Of a stretch of 64,000 bases of DNA, positions 21,658 to 30,586 are shown in pieces (positions within the stretch are counted from its first letter, which is position 1; the number at the start of each line of letters is the position of its first letter). Origin of the DNA: Klenkia taihuensis. Its GTDB lineage: Bacteria; Actinomycetota; Actinomycetes; Mycobacteriales; Geodermatophilaceae. The position numbers and the translations under genes were made by a program. Where the stretch lies: the NCBI RefSeq assembly GCF_900112525.1, contig NZ_FOMD01000001.1:186001-250000 (forward strand), given 5' to 3'. The notes under the pieces are model-generated. The model did not search any database and was not told the DNA's origin. It was given only the letters and a program-made list of their open reading frames with translations.

Positions 21658-21673
21658 CGTTTCACGTGGAACT
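21658..21673. promoter_or_regulatory. parS site 1
   Basis: CGTTTCACGTGGAACT differs from the parS consensus TGTTTCACGTGAAACA at three positions. It lies in the rsmG-parA gap. It is expected to be bound by ParB, encoded 1.1 kb downstream. Confidence 0.85.
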
Positions 21674-21692
21674 GGCTACAGCGACCCGAGCG

Positions 21693-21708
21693 TGTTCCAC
21701 GTGGAACC
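21693..21708. promoter_or_regulatory. parS site 2
   Basis: TGTTCCACGTGGAACC contains the perfect 14-bp palindrome GTTCCACGTGGAAC. It is 35 bp from site 1 and lies just before the parA ribosome-binding site. The same 14-bp core recurs inside cca at 35922-35935. Confidence 0.9.
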
Positions 21709-21733
21709 CGTCCCGGGTGAGGAGGACTTCGGC

Positions 21734-22786
21734 ATGACGGACCCGGGCGAACGGCTGCGCAGCAGTCTGGCCGCCGACCTCCCGCCGGCCGGAGCGGAGT
21801 TCGACAGCCCCATCGCGATGGAGGCGATGCGCGCCACCCGGGTGCTGCACGCCGGGGAGCAGGACCCGTTCCCGCCGCCGGGGCGGATCCGGGTGCTCAC
21901 GATCGCCAACCAGAAGGGCGGCGTCGGCAAGACGACCTCGACGGTCAACCTCGGGGTGGCGCTGTCGCTGTTCGGCCTCCGGGTGCTGGTGATCGACCTC
22001 GACCCGCAGGGCAACGCCAGCACCGCCCTCGGCGTCGAGCACGTCGTCGGCACCCCGTCGGTCTACGACGCCCTCGTCGGGGAGGCCACGCTCGGCGAGG
22101 TCACCCACCCCACCACCGCCTCGCCCAACCTGCGCTGCGTGCCGGCCACCATCGACCTGGCCGGCGCCGAGATCGAGCTGGTGAGCGTCGTCGCCCGCGA
22201 GCACCGGCTGCGCCGGGCCATCGAGGCGCACCTGCATGCGCTGCCCGCCGACGAGCGGCCGCACTACGTGCTCATCGACTGCCCGCCGTCGCTGGGGCTG
22301 CTCACCCTCAACGCGCTGGTCGCCGGGGACGAGGTGCTCATCCCCATCCAGTGCGAGTACTACGCGCTCGAGGGTCTGGGCCAGCTGCTCTCCAACATCG
22401 AGCTGGTCCGCGCGCACCTGAACCCCGGCATCACCGTGAGCACCATCCTCCTCACCATGCACGACGGTCGCACCAAGCTCGCCGACCAGGTGGCCGACGA
22501 GGTGCGCAACCACTTCGGCGAGCTGGTGCTGTCCACCGTCATCCCGCGCAACGTCCGGGTCAGCGAGGCGCCGGGCTACGGCCAGTCGGTGCTGACCTAC
22601 GACCCGGGCTCCCGGGGGTCGACCAGCTACGTCGAGGCCGCCCGCGAGCTCGCCGTCCGGGGGGCCGCGCTGCAGCCCCTCGTGCCGGCCCAGCCCTCGC
22701 CCGCCGCGGCTCCCCCGGCCGCCCCGCCGCTCAACGCCCTCGTCCTCGGTCAGTCCGTGGCGACCCGAACCCAGGAGGACTCATGA
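21734..22786 (+). CDS. parA: Chromosome partitioning ATPase ParA
   Basis: A 350-residue Walker-type ATPase that moves ParB-parS complexes to segregate the origin. The deviant Walker A is [28 protein letters not shown] and [18 protein letters not shown] are the other ATPase motifs. The ATG at 21734 has GAGGAGG 9 nt upstream; a longer reading from GTG 21692 would translate through parS site 2 (FHVEP) and is less likely. Residues 1 to about 55 are an extension that may contact ParB. Its stop overlaps the parB start (ATGA). Confidence 0.96.
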   Translation: MTDPGERLRSSLAADLPPAGAEFDSPIAMEAMRATRVLHAGEQDPFPPPGRIRVLTIANQKGGVGKTTSTVNLGVALSLFGLRVLVIDLDPQGNASTALGVEHVVGTPSVYDALVGEATLGEVTHPTTASPNLRCVPATIDLAGAEIELVSVVAREHRLRRAIEAHLHALPADERPHYVLIDCPPSLGLLTLNALVAGDEVLIPIQCEYYALEGLGQLLSNIELVRAHLNPGITVSTILLTMHDGRTKLADQVADEVRNHFGELVLSTVIPRNVRVSEAPGYGQSVLTYDPGSRGSTSYVEAARELAVRGAALQPLVPAQPSPAAAPPAAPPLNALVLGQSVATRTQEDS

Positions 22787-23796
22787 CCAAGCGCGGCGGA
22801 CTCGGCCGGGGCCTGGCGGCCCTGATCCCCACCAGCGCCCCCGCGGCGACCGCGACCCCGGCCGCCCGGGCCGCCGAGGCCGTGGAGGCCGCCGCCGAGC
22901 GCGCCGCCGCAGGCCTCGCGCCGGCACCGGCGCTGGCCCCGGTGGCCGACCGCCCCGAGGAGGTGGCCGGCATCCCCGGCGCGCAGCTGCGCGAGGTGGC
23001 CGTCACCGACGTCGTCCCCAACCCCAAGCAGCCCCGGCTCGTCTTCGACGACGAGGCGCTGGAGGAGCTCACCCACTCCGTCAAGGAGTTCGGCCTGCTC
23101 CAGCCCATCGTGGTCCGCGAGCGCAGCGAGGGCGGCTACGAGCTCATCATGGGCGAGCGGCGGCTGCGTGCCGCCCGCGCCGCCGAGCTGGAGACCGTCC
23201 CGGCGATCGTCCGGGACACCTCCGACGACGCCATGCTGCGCGACGCGCTGCTGGAGAACATCCACCGGGTGCAGCTCAACCCGCTGGAGGAGGCCGCGGC
23301 CTACCAGCAGCTGCTCGAGGAGTTCGGCGCCACCCACGAGGAGCTGGCCGGCCGGATCGGGCGCAGCCGCTCCCAGGTCACCAACACCATCCGGCTGATG
23401 AAGCTGCCGGTGAAGGTGCAGACCCGGGTCGCCGCCGGCGTGCTGTCGGCCGGGCACGCCCGCGCGCTGCTCGGCCTGCCCACCCCGGAGGCCATGGACG
23501 CCCTCGCCACCCGGATCGTCGCCGAGGGCATGAGCGTGCGCGCCACCGAGGAGGCCGTCGCCCTCGCCGTCGCGCACGAGCCGGAGGCCAAGCGGAAGTC
23601 CGGGCGCACCATCACCGCACCCGGGGTGGAGGACCTCGCCCACCGGCTGTCCGACGCCTTCGAGACCAAGGTCAAGGTGCAGATCGGCCGGGCGAAGGGC
23701 CGCATCGTGGTCGAGTTCGGCTCGGTGGACGACCTGCAGCGCATCGTCGGCATGATGGCGCCGGAGATCACCGGCCGGAGCCAGCCCCCGGCCTGA
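22783..23796 (+). CDS. parB: Chromosome partitioning protein ParB
   Basis: A 337-residue CTP-dependent DNA clamp that loads at parS. N-terminal ParA-interacting peptide [17 protein letters not shown]-binding/ParB box with [38 protein letters not shown] and [19 protein letters not shown]; helix-turn-helix around [20 protein letters not shown]-terminal dimer domain. Translationally coupled to parA. Its TGA is the first element of the hairpin shared with ddl. Confidence 0.96.
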   Translation: MTKRGGLGRGLAALIPTSAPAATATPAARAAEAVEAAAERAAAGLAPAPALAPVADRPEEVAGIPGAQLREVAVTDVVPNPKQPRLVFDDEALEELTHSVKEFGLLQPIVVRERSEGGYELIMGERRLRAARAAELETVPAIVRDTSDDAMLRDALLENIHRVQLNPLEEAAAYQQLLEEFGATHEELAGRIGRSRSQVTNTIRLMKLPVKVQTRVAAGVLSAGHARALLGLPTPEAMDALATRIVAEGMSVRATEEAVALAVAHEPEAKRKSGRTITAPGVEDLAHRLSDAFETKVKVQIGRAKGRIVVEFGSVDDLQRIVGMMAPEITGRSQPPA

Positions 23797-23830
23797 CCGC
23801 TGGTTCCGTCACCGACGGAACCAGCGGTCA
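23794..23830. terminator. Bidirectional hairpin containing both the parB and ddl stop codons
   Basis: TGACCGCTGGTTCCGTC (23794-23810), loop ACC, and its exact reverse complement (23814-23830) make a perfect 17-bp stem. The first three bases are the parB TGA and the last three are the complement of the ddl TGA. There is no T tract. It should stop transcription from both sides of this convergent pair. Confidence 0.85.
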
Positions 23831-24808
23831 GCGCCGGGCGGCGGCCTGGTGCAGCAACCGGGTGAGGACGTCGCCGAGCCGGTGACCGGCCGCCTCGACC
23901 GCCATCGGGAACATCGAGGTCTCGGTCAGGCCCGGGGAGACGTTCACCTCGAGGAAGTGCACGGCGCCCTCGGCGTCGACGATCAGGTCGGTGCGCGACA
24001 GGTCGGCCAGGCCGAGCGCGCGGTGCACGGTGACCGCGGCGTCGGCCGCCCGCTGCGCGACGTCGTCGTCCACCCGGGCCGGGGTGTGGTACTCCGTCAG
24101 CCCGGGGGTGTAGCGCGAGGTGTAGTCGAAGACGCCGGACTCGGGCGCGATCTCCACGGCCGGCAGGGCCCGCGGGCCCTCCCCCAGGTCGACCACCGAC
24201 ACGGCCAGCTCGATGCCGTCGACGAACCGCTCGACCAGCACCGTGTCGCCGTAGGCGAAGCAGCTGACCATCGAGGCGGGCAGGTCCTCGACCCGGGTGA
24301 CCTTCTGCGCGCCGAGCGCCGAGCCGCCGGAGGCGGGCTTGACCATCAGCGGCAGACCCAGCCGGGCCACGATGAGGTCGAGCACGGCACCGGCGCCGAG
24401 CTCGCGGAAGGTGGAGTGCGGCAGGGCCACCCAGTCCGGCGTCGTCACCCCGGCGGAGCGGACGACGGACTTCGCGGCCGGCTTGTCCCACGCCAGGCGG
24501 CAGGCCGCGGCGGGGGAACCGACGTAGGGGATGCCGGCCAGGTCCAGCACCGCGCGGACGGCGCCGTCCTCACCGGTGGAGCCGTGCAGGGCGATGAAGA
24601 CCGCGTCGGCCGGGGCCGCGGCGAGGCCGGGCAGCAGGTCGGCGTCGGCGTCGCGCAGCTCGGCGTCCAGGCCGGCGCGGAGCAGGGCCTCGACCACCTG
24701 GGTGCCCGAGGACAGGCTGACCTCGCGCTCGAAGGTGAGGCCCCCGGCCAGGACGACGGCGCGGAGCAGGTCGGTGCCGGGGTCGGTGTCGACGGGCTGG
24801 GTGGTCAC
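23828..24808 (-). CDS. D-alanine--D-alanine ligase family ATP-grasp enzyme
   Basis: A 326-residue ATP-grasp ligase, most like Ddl, which joins two D-Ala for peptidoglycan. Seen: VVLAGGLTFEREVSLSSG, ALHGSTGEDGAVRAVLDLAG, YVGSPAAACRLAWDKPAAK, MVKPASGGSALGAQKV (ATP binding), the metal-binding FLEVNVSPGLTETSMFP. The GTG at 24808 overlaps the stop of the aminotransferase gene. Another ddl near murF-type genes is common in actinobacteria, so this may be a second copy or a related dipeptide ligase. Function as a Ddl is likely but not certain. Confidence 0.85.
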   Translation of the reverse strand: MTTQPVDTDPGTDLLRAVVLAGGLTFEREVSLSSGTQVVEALLRAGLDAELRDADADLLPGLAAAPADAVFIALHGSTGEDGAVRAVLDLAGIPYVGSPAAACRLAWDKPAAKSVVRSAGVTTPDWVALPHSTFRELGAGAVLDLIVARLGLPLMVKPASGGSALGAQKVTRVEDLPASMVSCFAYGDTVLVERFVDGIELAVSVVDLGEGPRALPAVEIAPESGVFDYTSRYTPGLTEYHTPARVDDDVAQRAADAAVTVHRALGLADLSRTDLIVDAEGAVHFLEVNVSPGLTETSMFPMAVEAAGHRLGDVLTRLLHQAAARR

Positions 24809-26199
24809 GGCTGGTCACCGACCTGGTCGGAGGACGCCGGGCCGGTGATCGGCTCGACGGCGGGCACCTGCGGCGTGGCCGGCCGGACCGCGCGGAAGCG
24901 CCCGGTGTCGACCGCGCCGAAGGTGGTGTGCAGGTCGAGCTCGGCCTCCACGACGCGGGCCAGCCGGCGCACGCCCTCGCGGATCTGGTCGGGCTCGGGG
25001 TAGCAGTAGGACAGCCGCATGTACTCCTTGCCCTGACCGTCGGCGTAGAAGCCGATGCCGGGCACGTAGGCCACGTGCGCGCTCACCGCGCGGGGCTGCA
25101 TGAGCTTGGCGTCCAGGCCGTCGGGCAGCTTGAGCCAGACGTAGAACCCGCCGTCGGGCCTGGTCCAGGTGGTGCCCGGCGGCATCAGCGCGGCCAGCGA
25201 CTCCAGGGTGGCGTCGCGGCGCTCGCGGTAGAGCTCGATGAAGGTCTTGATCTGCTGCTGCCAGGGCTGGGTGTCCAGGTACCGGGCGACGGCGTACTGG
25301 GTGAGCGAGGGCGGGCAGAGCACCTGCGCCTCGGTGGCCAGCACCAGCTTCTCCCGGACGGCGAGGGGCGCGAGCACCCAGCCCACGCGCAGGCCCGGGG
25401 AGAAGGTCTTGGAGAACGAGCCGAGGTAGATGACCCGCTCGGCGTCGCGGGCCCTCAGCGCGCGCATCGGCTCGCGGTCGAAGCCCAGCAGGCCGTAGGG
25501 GTTGTCCTCCACGACCAGCAGGTCGTAGCGGTCGGCGATCTCCATGACCTTCGCCCGGCGCTCCTCGGTGAGCGTGATGCCGGCCGGGTTGTGGAAGTTC
25601 GGGATCGTGTAGAGGAACTTGACCTTGTCGCCGCGGGCGCGGCACTCGACGAGGGCGTCCTCGAGGGCCTCGGGCACCAGGCCGTCGTCGTCCATCGCGA
25701 CGTGCTGGACCCGGGCCTGCGCGGCCTGGAAGACCCCGAGCGCGCCGACGTAGGACGGCGCCTCGGCCAGGATGACGTCGCCGGGGTCGCAGAAGACGCG
25801 GGTGACCAGGTCGAGGGCCTGCTGGGAGCCGACGGTGACGACGACCTCGGACGGCGAGGCGTCGGTGATCCCCTCCAGCGCCATGACGTCGCAGATCCGC
25901 TCGCGCAGCCGGGGGTCGCCCTGGCCGGAGCCGTACTGCAGGGTCTGCGCGCCCATGCCCGAGACCAGCTCGCCGATCATGGATCCCACGGCGTCCAGGG
26001 GCAGGGCCGTGACGGCGGGCATGCCGCCGGCCAGCGAGACCACCTCGGGCCGACTGACCACGGAGAACAGGGCCCGGATCTCCGAGCTCTTCATGCCGTG
26101 GGTGCGGGCGGCGTAGCGGTCGGCCAGCGGGTCCAGCCGCGGGTGACGCGCCGGCACGGGGGCCGACGCGCTGACCGGGCGGTCAGGCGTCGAGGTCAC
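24805..26199 (-). CDS. PLP-dependent aminotransferase (class I, 2-aminoadipate/MocR-like type)
   Basis: A 464-residue fold-type I aminotransferase. The Schiff-base Lys lies in YLGSFSKTFSPGLRVGW. Other sites are QYGSGQGDPRLRERI, VTVGSQQALDLVTRVFCDPGD, NFHNPAGITLTEERR, VVEDNPYGLLGFD and the C-terminal YMRLSYCYPEPDQI with the carboxylate-binding Arg. There is no N-terminal GntR domain, so it is an enzyme, not a MocR regulator. Substrate is not clear. The GTG start is probably leaderless (see the promoter entry). Its stop overlaps the ddl start, so the two form an operon. Confidence 0.9.
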   Translation of the reverse strand: MTSTPDRPVSASAPVPARHPRLDPLADRYAARTHGMKSSEIRALFSVVSRPEVVSLAGGMPAVTALPLDAVGSMIGELVSGMGAQTLQYGSGQGDPRLRERICDVMALEGITDASPSEVVVTVGSQQALDLVTRVFCDPGDVILAEAPSYVGALGVFQAAQARVQHVAMDDDGLVPEALEDALVECRARGDKVKFLYTIPNFHNPAGITLTEERRAKVMEIADRYDLLVVEDNPYGLLGFDREPMRALRARDAERVIYLGSFSKTFSPGLRVGWVLAPLAVREKLVLATEAQVLCPPSLTQYAVARYLDTQPWQQQIKTFIELYRERRDATLESLAALMPPGTTWTRPDGGFYVWLKLPDGLDAKLMQPRAVSAHVAYVPGIGFYADGQGKEYMRLSYCYPEPDQIREGVRRLARVVEAELDLHTTFGAVDTGRFRAVRPATPQVPAVEPITGPASSDQVGDQP

Positions 26200-26206
26200 C
26201 CGGGGA

Positions 26207-26212
26207 AGTGTA
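26207..26212 (-). promoter_or_regulatory. -10 hexamer of a leaderless aminotransferase transcript
   Basis: TACACT on the minus strand is 7 nt before the GTG start at 26199, the spacing expected when transcription begins at the start codon. The gap to cwlM is only 18 bp. Confidence 0.6.
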
Positions 26213-26217
26213 GGCCG

Positions 26218-27372
26218 CTAGGCCGGGGTGGAGAGCTGGTAGGTGCCGGTCGGCGGGTCGGCCTCGGCGGGCAGGAACAGCCGCTGGACGGCGGCCAGCA
26301 CGCTGGAGGCGATGGTCGAGCGCAGCCGCGCGTCCAGCAGGAGCTGGCGGTCGACCGGGTGGGACAGGTACCCGCAGTCCAGCCGGATCGCCGGCATGCG
26401 GGTCAGCCGGAGCAGGTCCCAGGTCTTGGCGTGCGAGCCGCAGTCGAGCATCCCGGTGCGGGCGATGACCTCGCGGCGCAGCAGGTTGGCGAACTCCTCG
26501 CCGACCGTGGACGACGCCCCGGACCCGGTGCCGTAGTAGTAGCTGGCCACCCCGCGGGCGTGCCGGGAGCCGTGCGCCTCCATGTGCAGGGAGACGAACA
26601 GGTCGGCGCGGGCGGAGTTGGCGAAGCCGGTGCGCTCCTCCGGCGAGGGCCCGCCGCGGCGGCCGCGGGTGAGGTAGACGGTGGCGCCGGCGGCGGCCAG
26701 CCGGCCCTCGATCCGGGACGCGAGGTCGAAGACCAGGTCGGCCTCGGTGGTCTCGCCGACGGTGAAGCCGGTGTCCTCGCCGCCGTGGCCGGGGTCGATG
26801 ACGATGATCCGGCCGATCAGGTGCGGGCCGGACTCGACCATGCCGGCGCTCTGCCGCAGCAGCTGCGGGCGCCCGCCGGTGACCCGGCGGCCCAGCTGGC
26901 GCAGCGCGCGCAGGGTGCCCGGGCCGCAGGTGCCGTCGACGGTGAGCCCGTAGTCGCGCTGGAACCCGCGCAGCCCGGCCTCGGTCTCGGCACCCAGGAT
27001 GCCGTCGGCGCGGCCGGCGTCGTAGCCGAGCTCGAGCAGCCGCTCCTGCAGGCTGTGCACGTCGTCCCCGCGCATCGGGCGCTCGGGGTCGTAGCGCAGC
27101 AGCCGGTCGCCGAGCGACCAGCGGGCCTCGGTGAGCGCGCGGTAGGTCTCCTCGCCCACCCTGCCGTCGACCGACAGCCCGCGCACCTGCTGGAAGTGCC
27201 GGACGGCGAGCGCGGTGGCCTCGTCGTAGACGTCCGGACCACCGGGCGGCGTGGTCAGCAGGCCGAGACCGCGCAGGGCCGCCTGGACCTCCGCGACGGC
27301 GGGGCCGGCGCTGCCGGGGAGCAGGATCTGCACGCGGGGGTCGCTCCAGTCTGGGTGTGTCCGGGTCAGCAC
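26218..27372 (-). CDS. cwlM: CwlM-like peptidoglycan amidase homologue
   Basis: A 384-residue protein with two N-terminal peptidoglycan-binding domains (about residues 10-75 and 95-150; PAVAEVQAALRGLGLL and DDVHSLQERLLELGYDAGRADG) and an Amidase_3 domain (about 180-365) with zinc-ligand blocks DPGHGGEDTG, GETTEADLVFDLA and SLHMEAHGS. The usual catalytic Glu near the end appears as Asp (RLDCGYLSHPVD). There is no signal peptide. In mycobacteria CwlM is cytoplasmic, is phosphorylated and activates MurA; the missing signal peptide fits that role. GTG at 27372. Confidence 0.88.
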   Translation of the reverse strand: MLTRTHPDWSDPRVQILLPGSAGPAVAEVQAALRGLGLLTTPPGGPDVYDEATALAVRHFQQVRGLSVDGRVGEETYRALTEARWSLGDRLLRYDPERPMRGDDVHSLQERLLELGYDAGRADGILGAETEAGLRGFQRDYGLTVDGTCGPGTLRALRQLGRRVTGGRPQLLRQSAGMVESGPHLIGRIIVIDPGHGGEDTGFTVGETTEADLVFDLASRIEGRLAAAGATVYLTRGRRGGPSPEERTGFANSARADLFVSLHMEAHGSRHARGVASYYYGTGSGASSTVGEEFANLLRREVIARTGMLDCGSHAKTWDLLRLTRMPAIRLDCGYLSHPVDRQLLLDARLRSTIASSVLAAVQRLFLPAEADPPTGTYQLSTPA

Positions 27373-27428
27373 CGATTGTCGTCCTGCCGGGCGGTCGCGG
27401 CGAGGGCGGGGGCCCCCGGAACGCACGA

Positions 27429-27464
27429 ACGGGGGGTACGGGCCGCTCGGCCCGCACCCCCCGT
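27429..27464 (-). terminator. Terminator hairpin after trxA
   Basis: ACGGGGGGT plus CGGGCC pair with GGCCCG plus ACCCCCCGT around a GCTC loop, with one A-C mismatch: 15 pairs, almost all G-C. It lies 10 bp past the trxA stop and between the convergently placed trxA end and the cwlM start region. Both strands could use it. Confidence 0.85.
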
Positions 27465-27473
27465 CCGGGTGCG

Positions 27474-27800
27474 TCAGATGAAGTCGGCGAGGTCGGAGAG
27501 GATCGCGCCCTTGGGCTTGGCGCCGATGATGCTCTTGACCGGCTTGCCGCCCTGGAACACCGTCATGGTCGGGATCGACATGACCTGGTAGTCGCGGGCG
27601 ATCTGCGGGTTCTCGTCGATGTTCAGCTTGGCGATGGTGAGCTTGTCGCCGTGCTCGGAGGCGATCTCCTCGAGGACCGGGGCGACCATCTTGCACGGGC
27701 CGCACCACTCGGCCCAGAAGTCCACGAGCACCGGCTTGTCGCTGCCGAGCACGTCGGTGGCGAAGCTGTCGTCGGTGACCTTCACGGTGTTGCCTGCCAT
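27474..27800 (-). CDS. trxA: Thioredoxin
   Basis: A 108-residue thioredoxin, a general protein-disulfide reductant. The redox motif WCGPC is at 32-36 within DFWAEWCGPCKM; the cis-Pro lies in MSIPTMTVFQGG. Length is standard. ATG at 27800 has a GGAG-like sequence upstream. It follows trxB by 42 bp, and the two form the usual trxBA unit driven by the promoter upstream of trxB. Confidence 0.97.
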   Translation of the reverse strand: MAGNTVKVTDDSFATDVLGSDKPVLVDFWAEWCGPCKMVAPVLEEIASEHGDKLTIAKLNIDENPQIARDYQVMSIPTMTVFQGGKPVKSIIGAKPKGAILSDLADFI

Positions 27801-27842
27801 GGGGTGCTCCTTGTTCTCGGGTCGTGCGCGGGGGGTGGGGGG

Positions 27843-28862
27843 TCAGCGCTCGTCGAAGGTGTCGGCGAGCCAGCGCTCGGCGTCGATCGCGGCCGCGGCA
27901 CCGGTGCCGGCGGAGGTGATGGCCTGTCGGTAGATGTGGTCGACGACGTCGCCGCAGGCGAAGACGCCGTCGACGTTGGTGCGGGTGGTCGGGTGCTCGA
28001 CCTGGATGTAGCCCTCGTCGTCCAGCTTGAGCTGGCCGGCGAAGATCTCGCTGCGCGGGTCGTGGCCGATGGCCACGAACAGGCCGCTGACGTCCATGGT
28101 CTCGGTGTCGCCGGTCTCGGTGTCGGTCAGCGTCACCGACTGCACCTGGTTCTCCCCGTGCACGTCGGTGACCTGCTTGCCCAGTGCCCAGCGGATCTTC
28201 TCGTTCTCCTGGGCGCGCTTCTGCATGATCTTGGACGCGCGCAGCTCGGGACGGCGGTGCACCACGGTGACCGACTTGGCGAACCGGGTGAGGAAGGTGG
28301 CCTCCTCCATCGCGGAGTCGCCACCGCCGACGACGGCGATGTCCTGGTCGCGGAAGAAGAAGCCGTCGCAGGTGGCGCAGGCCGAGACGCCGTGGCCGAG
28401 CAGGCGGGCCTCGTTCTCCAGGCCCAGGTACCGGTACTTGGACCCGGTGGCCACGATGACGGCGTGCGCGCGGTGCACCTCGTCGCCGACCTTGACCACC
28501 TTGGGGGTGGCGGTGAGGTCGACCTCGGTGACGTCGCTGGGCACCAGCTCGGCGCCGAAGCGCTCGGCCTGGGTGCGCATGTCGTCCATCAGCTGCGGGC
28601 CCTGGATGCCCTCGGGGAAGCCCGGGAAGTTCTCCACCTCGGTGGTGGTCATCAGGGCACCGCCGAACTGCGAGCCCTCGAACACCAGCGGGTGCAGGTT
28701 CGCGCGGGCGGCGTAGGTGGCGGCGGTGTACCCGGCCGGACCGGACCCGATGATGATCAGGTCGCGCACGCCGTCGTGCTCGGCGGGCGGGATCGCCGGG
28801 GACTGCCCGGGGTCGCCGGGGGCCGAGACAGCGGGGCCGGGGGTGGGCTGGTCGTTCGTCAC
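27843..28862 (-). CDS. trxB: Thioredoxin reductase
   Basis: A 339-residue FAD enzyme that passes electrons from NADPH to TrxA. FAD binding: [18 protein letters not shown]; redox motif CATC near residue 161-164 ([11 protein letters not shown]); NADPH binding: [16 protein letters not shown]-terminal FAD contact [15 protein letters not shown]. The first 30 residues are an unconserved extension. Two starts are possible, GTG 28862 and GTG 28871; which one depends on the promoter used. It is the first gene of trxBA. Confidence 0.95.
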   Translation of the reverse strand: MTNDQPTPGPAVSAPGDPGQSPAIPPAEHDGVRDLIIIGSGPAGYTAATYAARANLHPLVFEGSQFGGALMTTTEVENFPGFPEGIQGPQLMDDMRTQAERFGAELVPSDVTEVDLTATPKVVKVGDEVHRAHAVIVATGSKYRYLGLENEARLLGHGVSACATCDGFFFRDQDIAVVGGGDSAMEEATFLTRFAKSVTVVHRRPELRASKIMQKRAQENEKIRWALGKQVTDVHGENQVQSVTLTDTETGDTETMDVSGLFVAIGHDPRSEIFAGQLKLDDEGYIQVEHPTTRTNVDGVFACGDVVDHIYRQAITSAGTGAAAAIDAERWLADTFDER

Positions 28863-28871
28863 GGGCGGCAC

Positions 28872-28898
28872 AACGGACAGCCTAGGGCGAGCATTCCC
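28872..28898 (-). promoter_or_regulatory. SigR/SigH-type promoter of trxBA overlapping a leaderless SigA-like -10
   Basis: On the minus strand GGGAAT (28898-28893) is followed by 18 nt and GTT (28874-28872). This is exactly the GGAAT-N18-GTT form of the redox-stress sigma factor SigR/SigH, a known regulator of trxBA in Streptomyces and mycobacteria. TAGGCT (28884-28879), a vegetative -10, is 7 nt before the GTG at 28871. Both promoters would give very short or no leaders. Confidence 0.75.
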
Positions 28899-28903
28899 GG
28901 GGC

Positions 28904-30586
28904 TCAGCCCGCTGCGAGCGGGGACACCTCGGCGAGGTCGGCCTGGAAGCCGCCGTCGGTGGGCACCAGACCGGTGACCCAGACCAGCACGTAGCGGGTC
29001 GTGACCGGCGACTCGAAGGACAGCTCGTCGGCGCCACCGGTCAGGTCGCCCTGCGCGCCCACCGCGTAGGAGTCCAGGTCGCCGTCGGCGGAGTCGCCGG
29101 TGCGGACCTCGACGGTCGCGCCCTCGGACCCGGTCACGGTGACCCCGGACAGCGACTGCTCCGACCCCAGGTCGTAGACCACGCCCACGCCGGGCTTGAG
29201 GTTGCCGAACTCGGCCGAGCCCCGGTAGGTCAGCGTCGGCCAGGACGTGGCCGGGTCGCCGTCGTAGGACTGCGGGACGTCCTGGTCGTTCTCGGGCTCG
29301 CCGTCGCCGAAGGGGTCGAACACCTCGGCGGTGCTGATCTGCAGCGGGGTGCCGGCCGCGGTGCCCTCGTCGCCGCCCTCGTCCTCGCCGCCGGCGCCGG
29401 CCGACGCGCTGGGGGTGGAGCCCTGCACGTCGTCGACGCTGCTGGCCGCGGAGATGACGTTGGTGCCCAGCCACCAGCCGGCGGCCACGACCATCACCAG
29501 CGCGAGCAGCGGCAGGCCGACCACGACGAGCCTGCGGCGCCAGCTGGCGGCCCGGGTGTCGTCCTCGACCACCTCGTCGTCGTCCTCGCCGGCGAAGGCC
29601 GAGCCCCAGTCGAGGTCGTCCTCCTCGTCGCGTTCGGCGGTGACCCGCGGCACCGGCGGGTAGCTGTCGCGGGAGAGGGGCACGGCGTCGTCGTCGCGGC
29701 GCAGCGGGCGGCCGGCGGCGGCCGCGGCGGCGTCCTCGGCGTCCCGGCGGTCGCGCAGCTTGCGCAGCCAGCCGCTCTCGGACTCGTCGCCGCGGACGGC
29801 CAGCTGGGGGGCGGTGTGGCCGGTGCGCGGCCGGTCGCCCAGCAGCGCGGCCATCGCCGCGACGCTGGACAGCGCCGTGCCCGGCTCGGTGGAGCGGGCG
29901 CGGCGGACCAGCGCGGCCAGGTCGGGCTGCACGATGTGCGGCGGCTCGCTGCCGGGCTCGTCGCCGCGGCGGCCGGTCAGGCAGAGCTCGAGCAGGGCGC
30001 CCAGCGCGGCGATGTCGCCGGGGACGGTGCCCTCGGCGGCGGGGACGGCGAGCAGGCCGACCAGGCCACCGGGCCGCAGCACGACGTGCTCGGGGGTGAG
30101 CCCGCCGACGGCCAGGCCCACCCGGTGCGCCTCGGCGACGCCCTCGGCCAGCCGGCGGACGACGGTGCGGGCCTCGCGCTCGGGCAGCGGGCCCGACGCC
30201 AGCCGGTCGGCGAGGGACTGGCCCTCGATCCACTCGTTGACGACGTAGGCGGCGGGGCTGTCGTCGGGGGTGCCCTCGGCGGCGTCGTAGACCATCGACA
30301 GGGCGGGGGTGGCCAGCCCGCCGGCGGTCAGCGCGCGGGCGATCCACTCGCGGGCGGCCGGGCCACCGGGGGTGTGGACGCGCAGCGCGACGTCGCGGTT
30401 GAGCACGCGGTCGCGGGCCCGCCAGGACCGGATGACGCCGGTGGCGGTCGGCTCGTCGGGGGCGAGCTGGTCGATCGGGCGGTAGCGGTCGGGCAGGCCG
30501 GTGGTCGTCGACGTCACGGACGCTGCCGACCTCCCTGGTCCCCTGCCGGCACCGTCGCGCGCCGGTCGCGGAGCCGGGTCGCTCAC
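28904..30586 (-). CDS. Pseudokinase membrane protein associated with MurJ
   Basis: A 560-residue protein. Residues about 30-270 are a protein-kinase-like domain that lacks the catalytic HRD and DFG motifs (the loop reads [20 protein letters not shown]), so it should be inactive. A charged cytoplasmic linker follows, then one transmembrane helix near 370 ([20 protein letters not shown]) and an extracellular domain of discoidin-like look ([20 protein letters not shown]). In mycobacteria the same parts are fused to the C-terminus of MurJ and bind FhaA when phosphorylated. Here it is a separate gene whose GTG overlaps the murJ stop. Confidence 0.85.
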   Translation of the reverse strand: MSDPAPRPARDGAGRGPGRSAASVTSTTTGLPDRYRPIDQLAPDEPTATGVIRSWRARDRVLNRDVALRVHTPGGPAAREWIARALTAGGLATPALSMVYDAAEGTPDDSPAAYVVNEWIEGQSLADRLASGPLPEREARTVVRRLAEGVAEAHRVGLAVGGLTPEHVVLRPGGLVGLLAVPAAEGTVPGDIAALGALLELCLTGRRGDEPGSEPPHIVQPDLAALVRRARSTEPGTALSSVAAMAALLGDRPRTGHTAPQLAVRGDESESGWLRKLRDRRDAEDAAAAAAGRPLRRDDDAVPLSRDSYPPVPRVTAERDEEDDLDWGSAFAGEDDDEVVEDDTRAASWRRRLVVVGLPLLALVMVVAAGWWLGTNVISAASSVDDVQGSTPSASAGAGGEDEGGDEGTAAGTPLQISTAEVFDPFGDGEPENDQDVPQSYDGDPATSWPTLTYRGSAEFGNLKPGVGVVYDLGSEQSLSGVTVTGSEGATVEVRTGDSADGDLDSYAVGAQGDLTGGADELSFESPVTTRYVLVWVTGLVPTDGGFQADLAEVSPLAAG

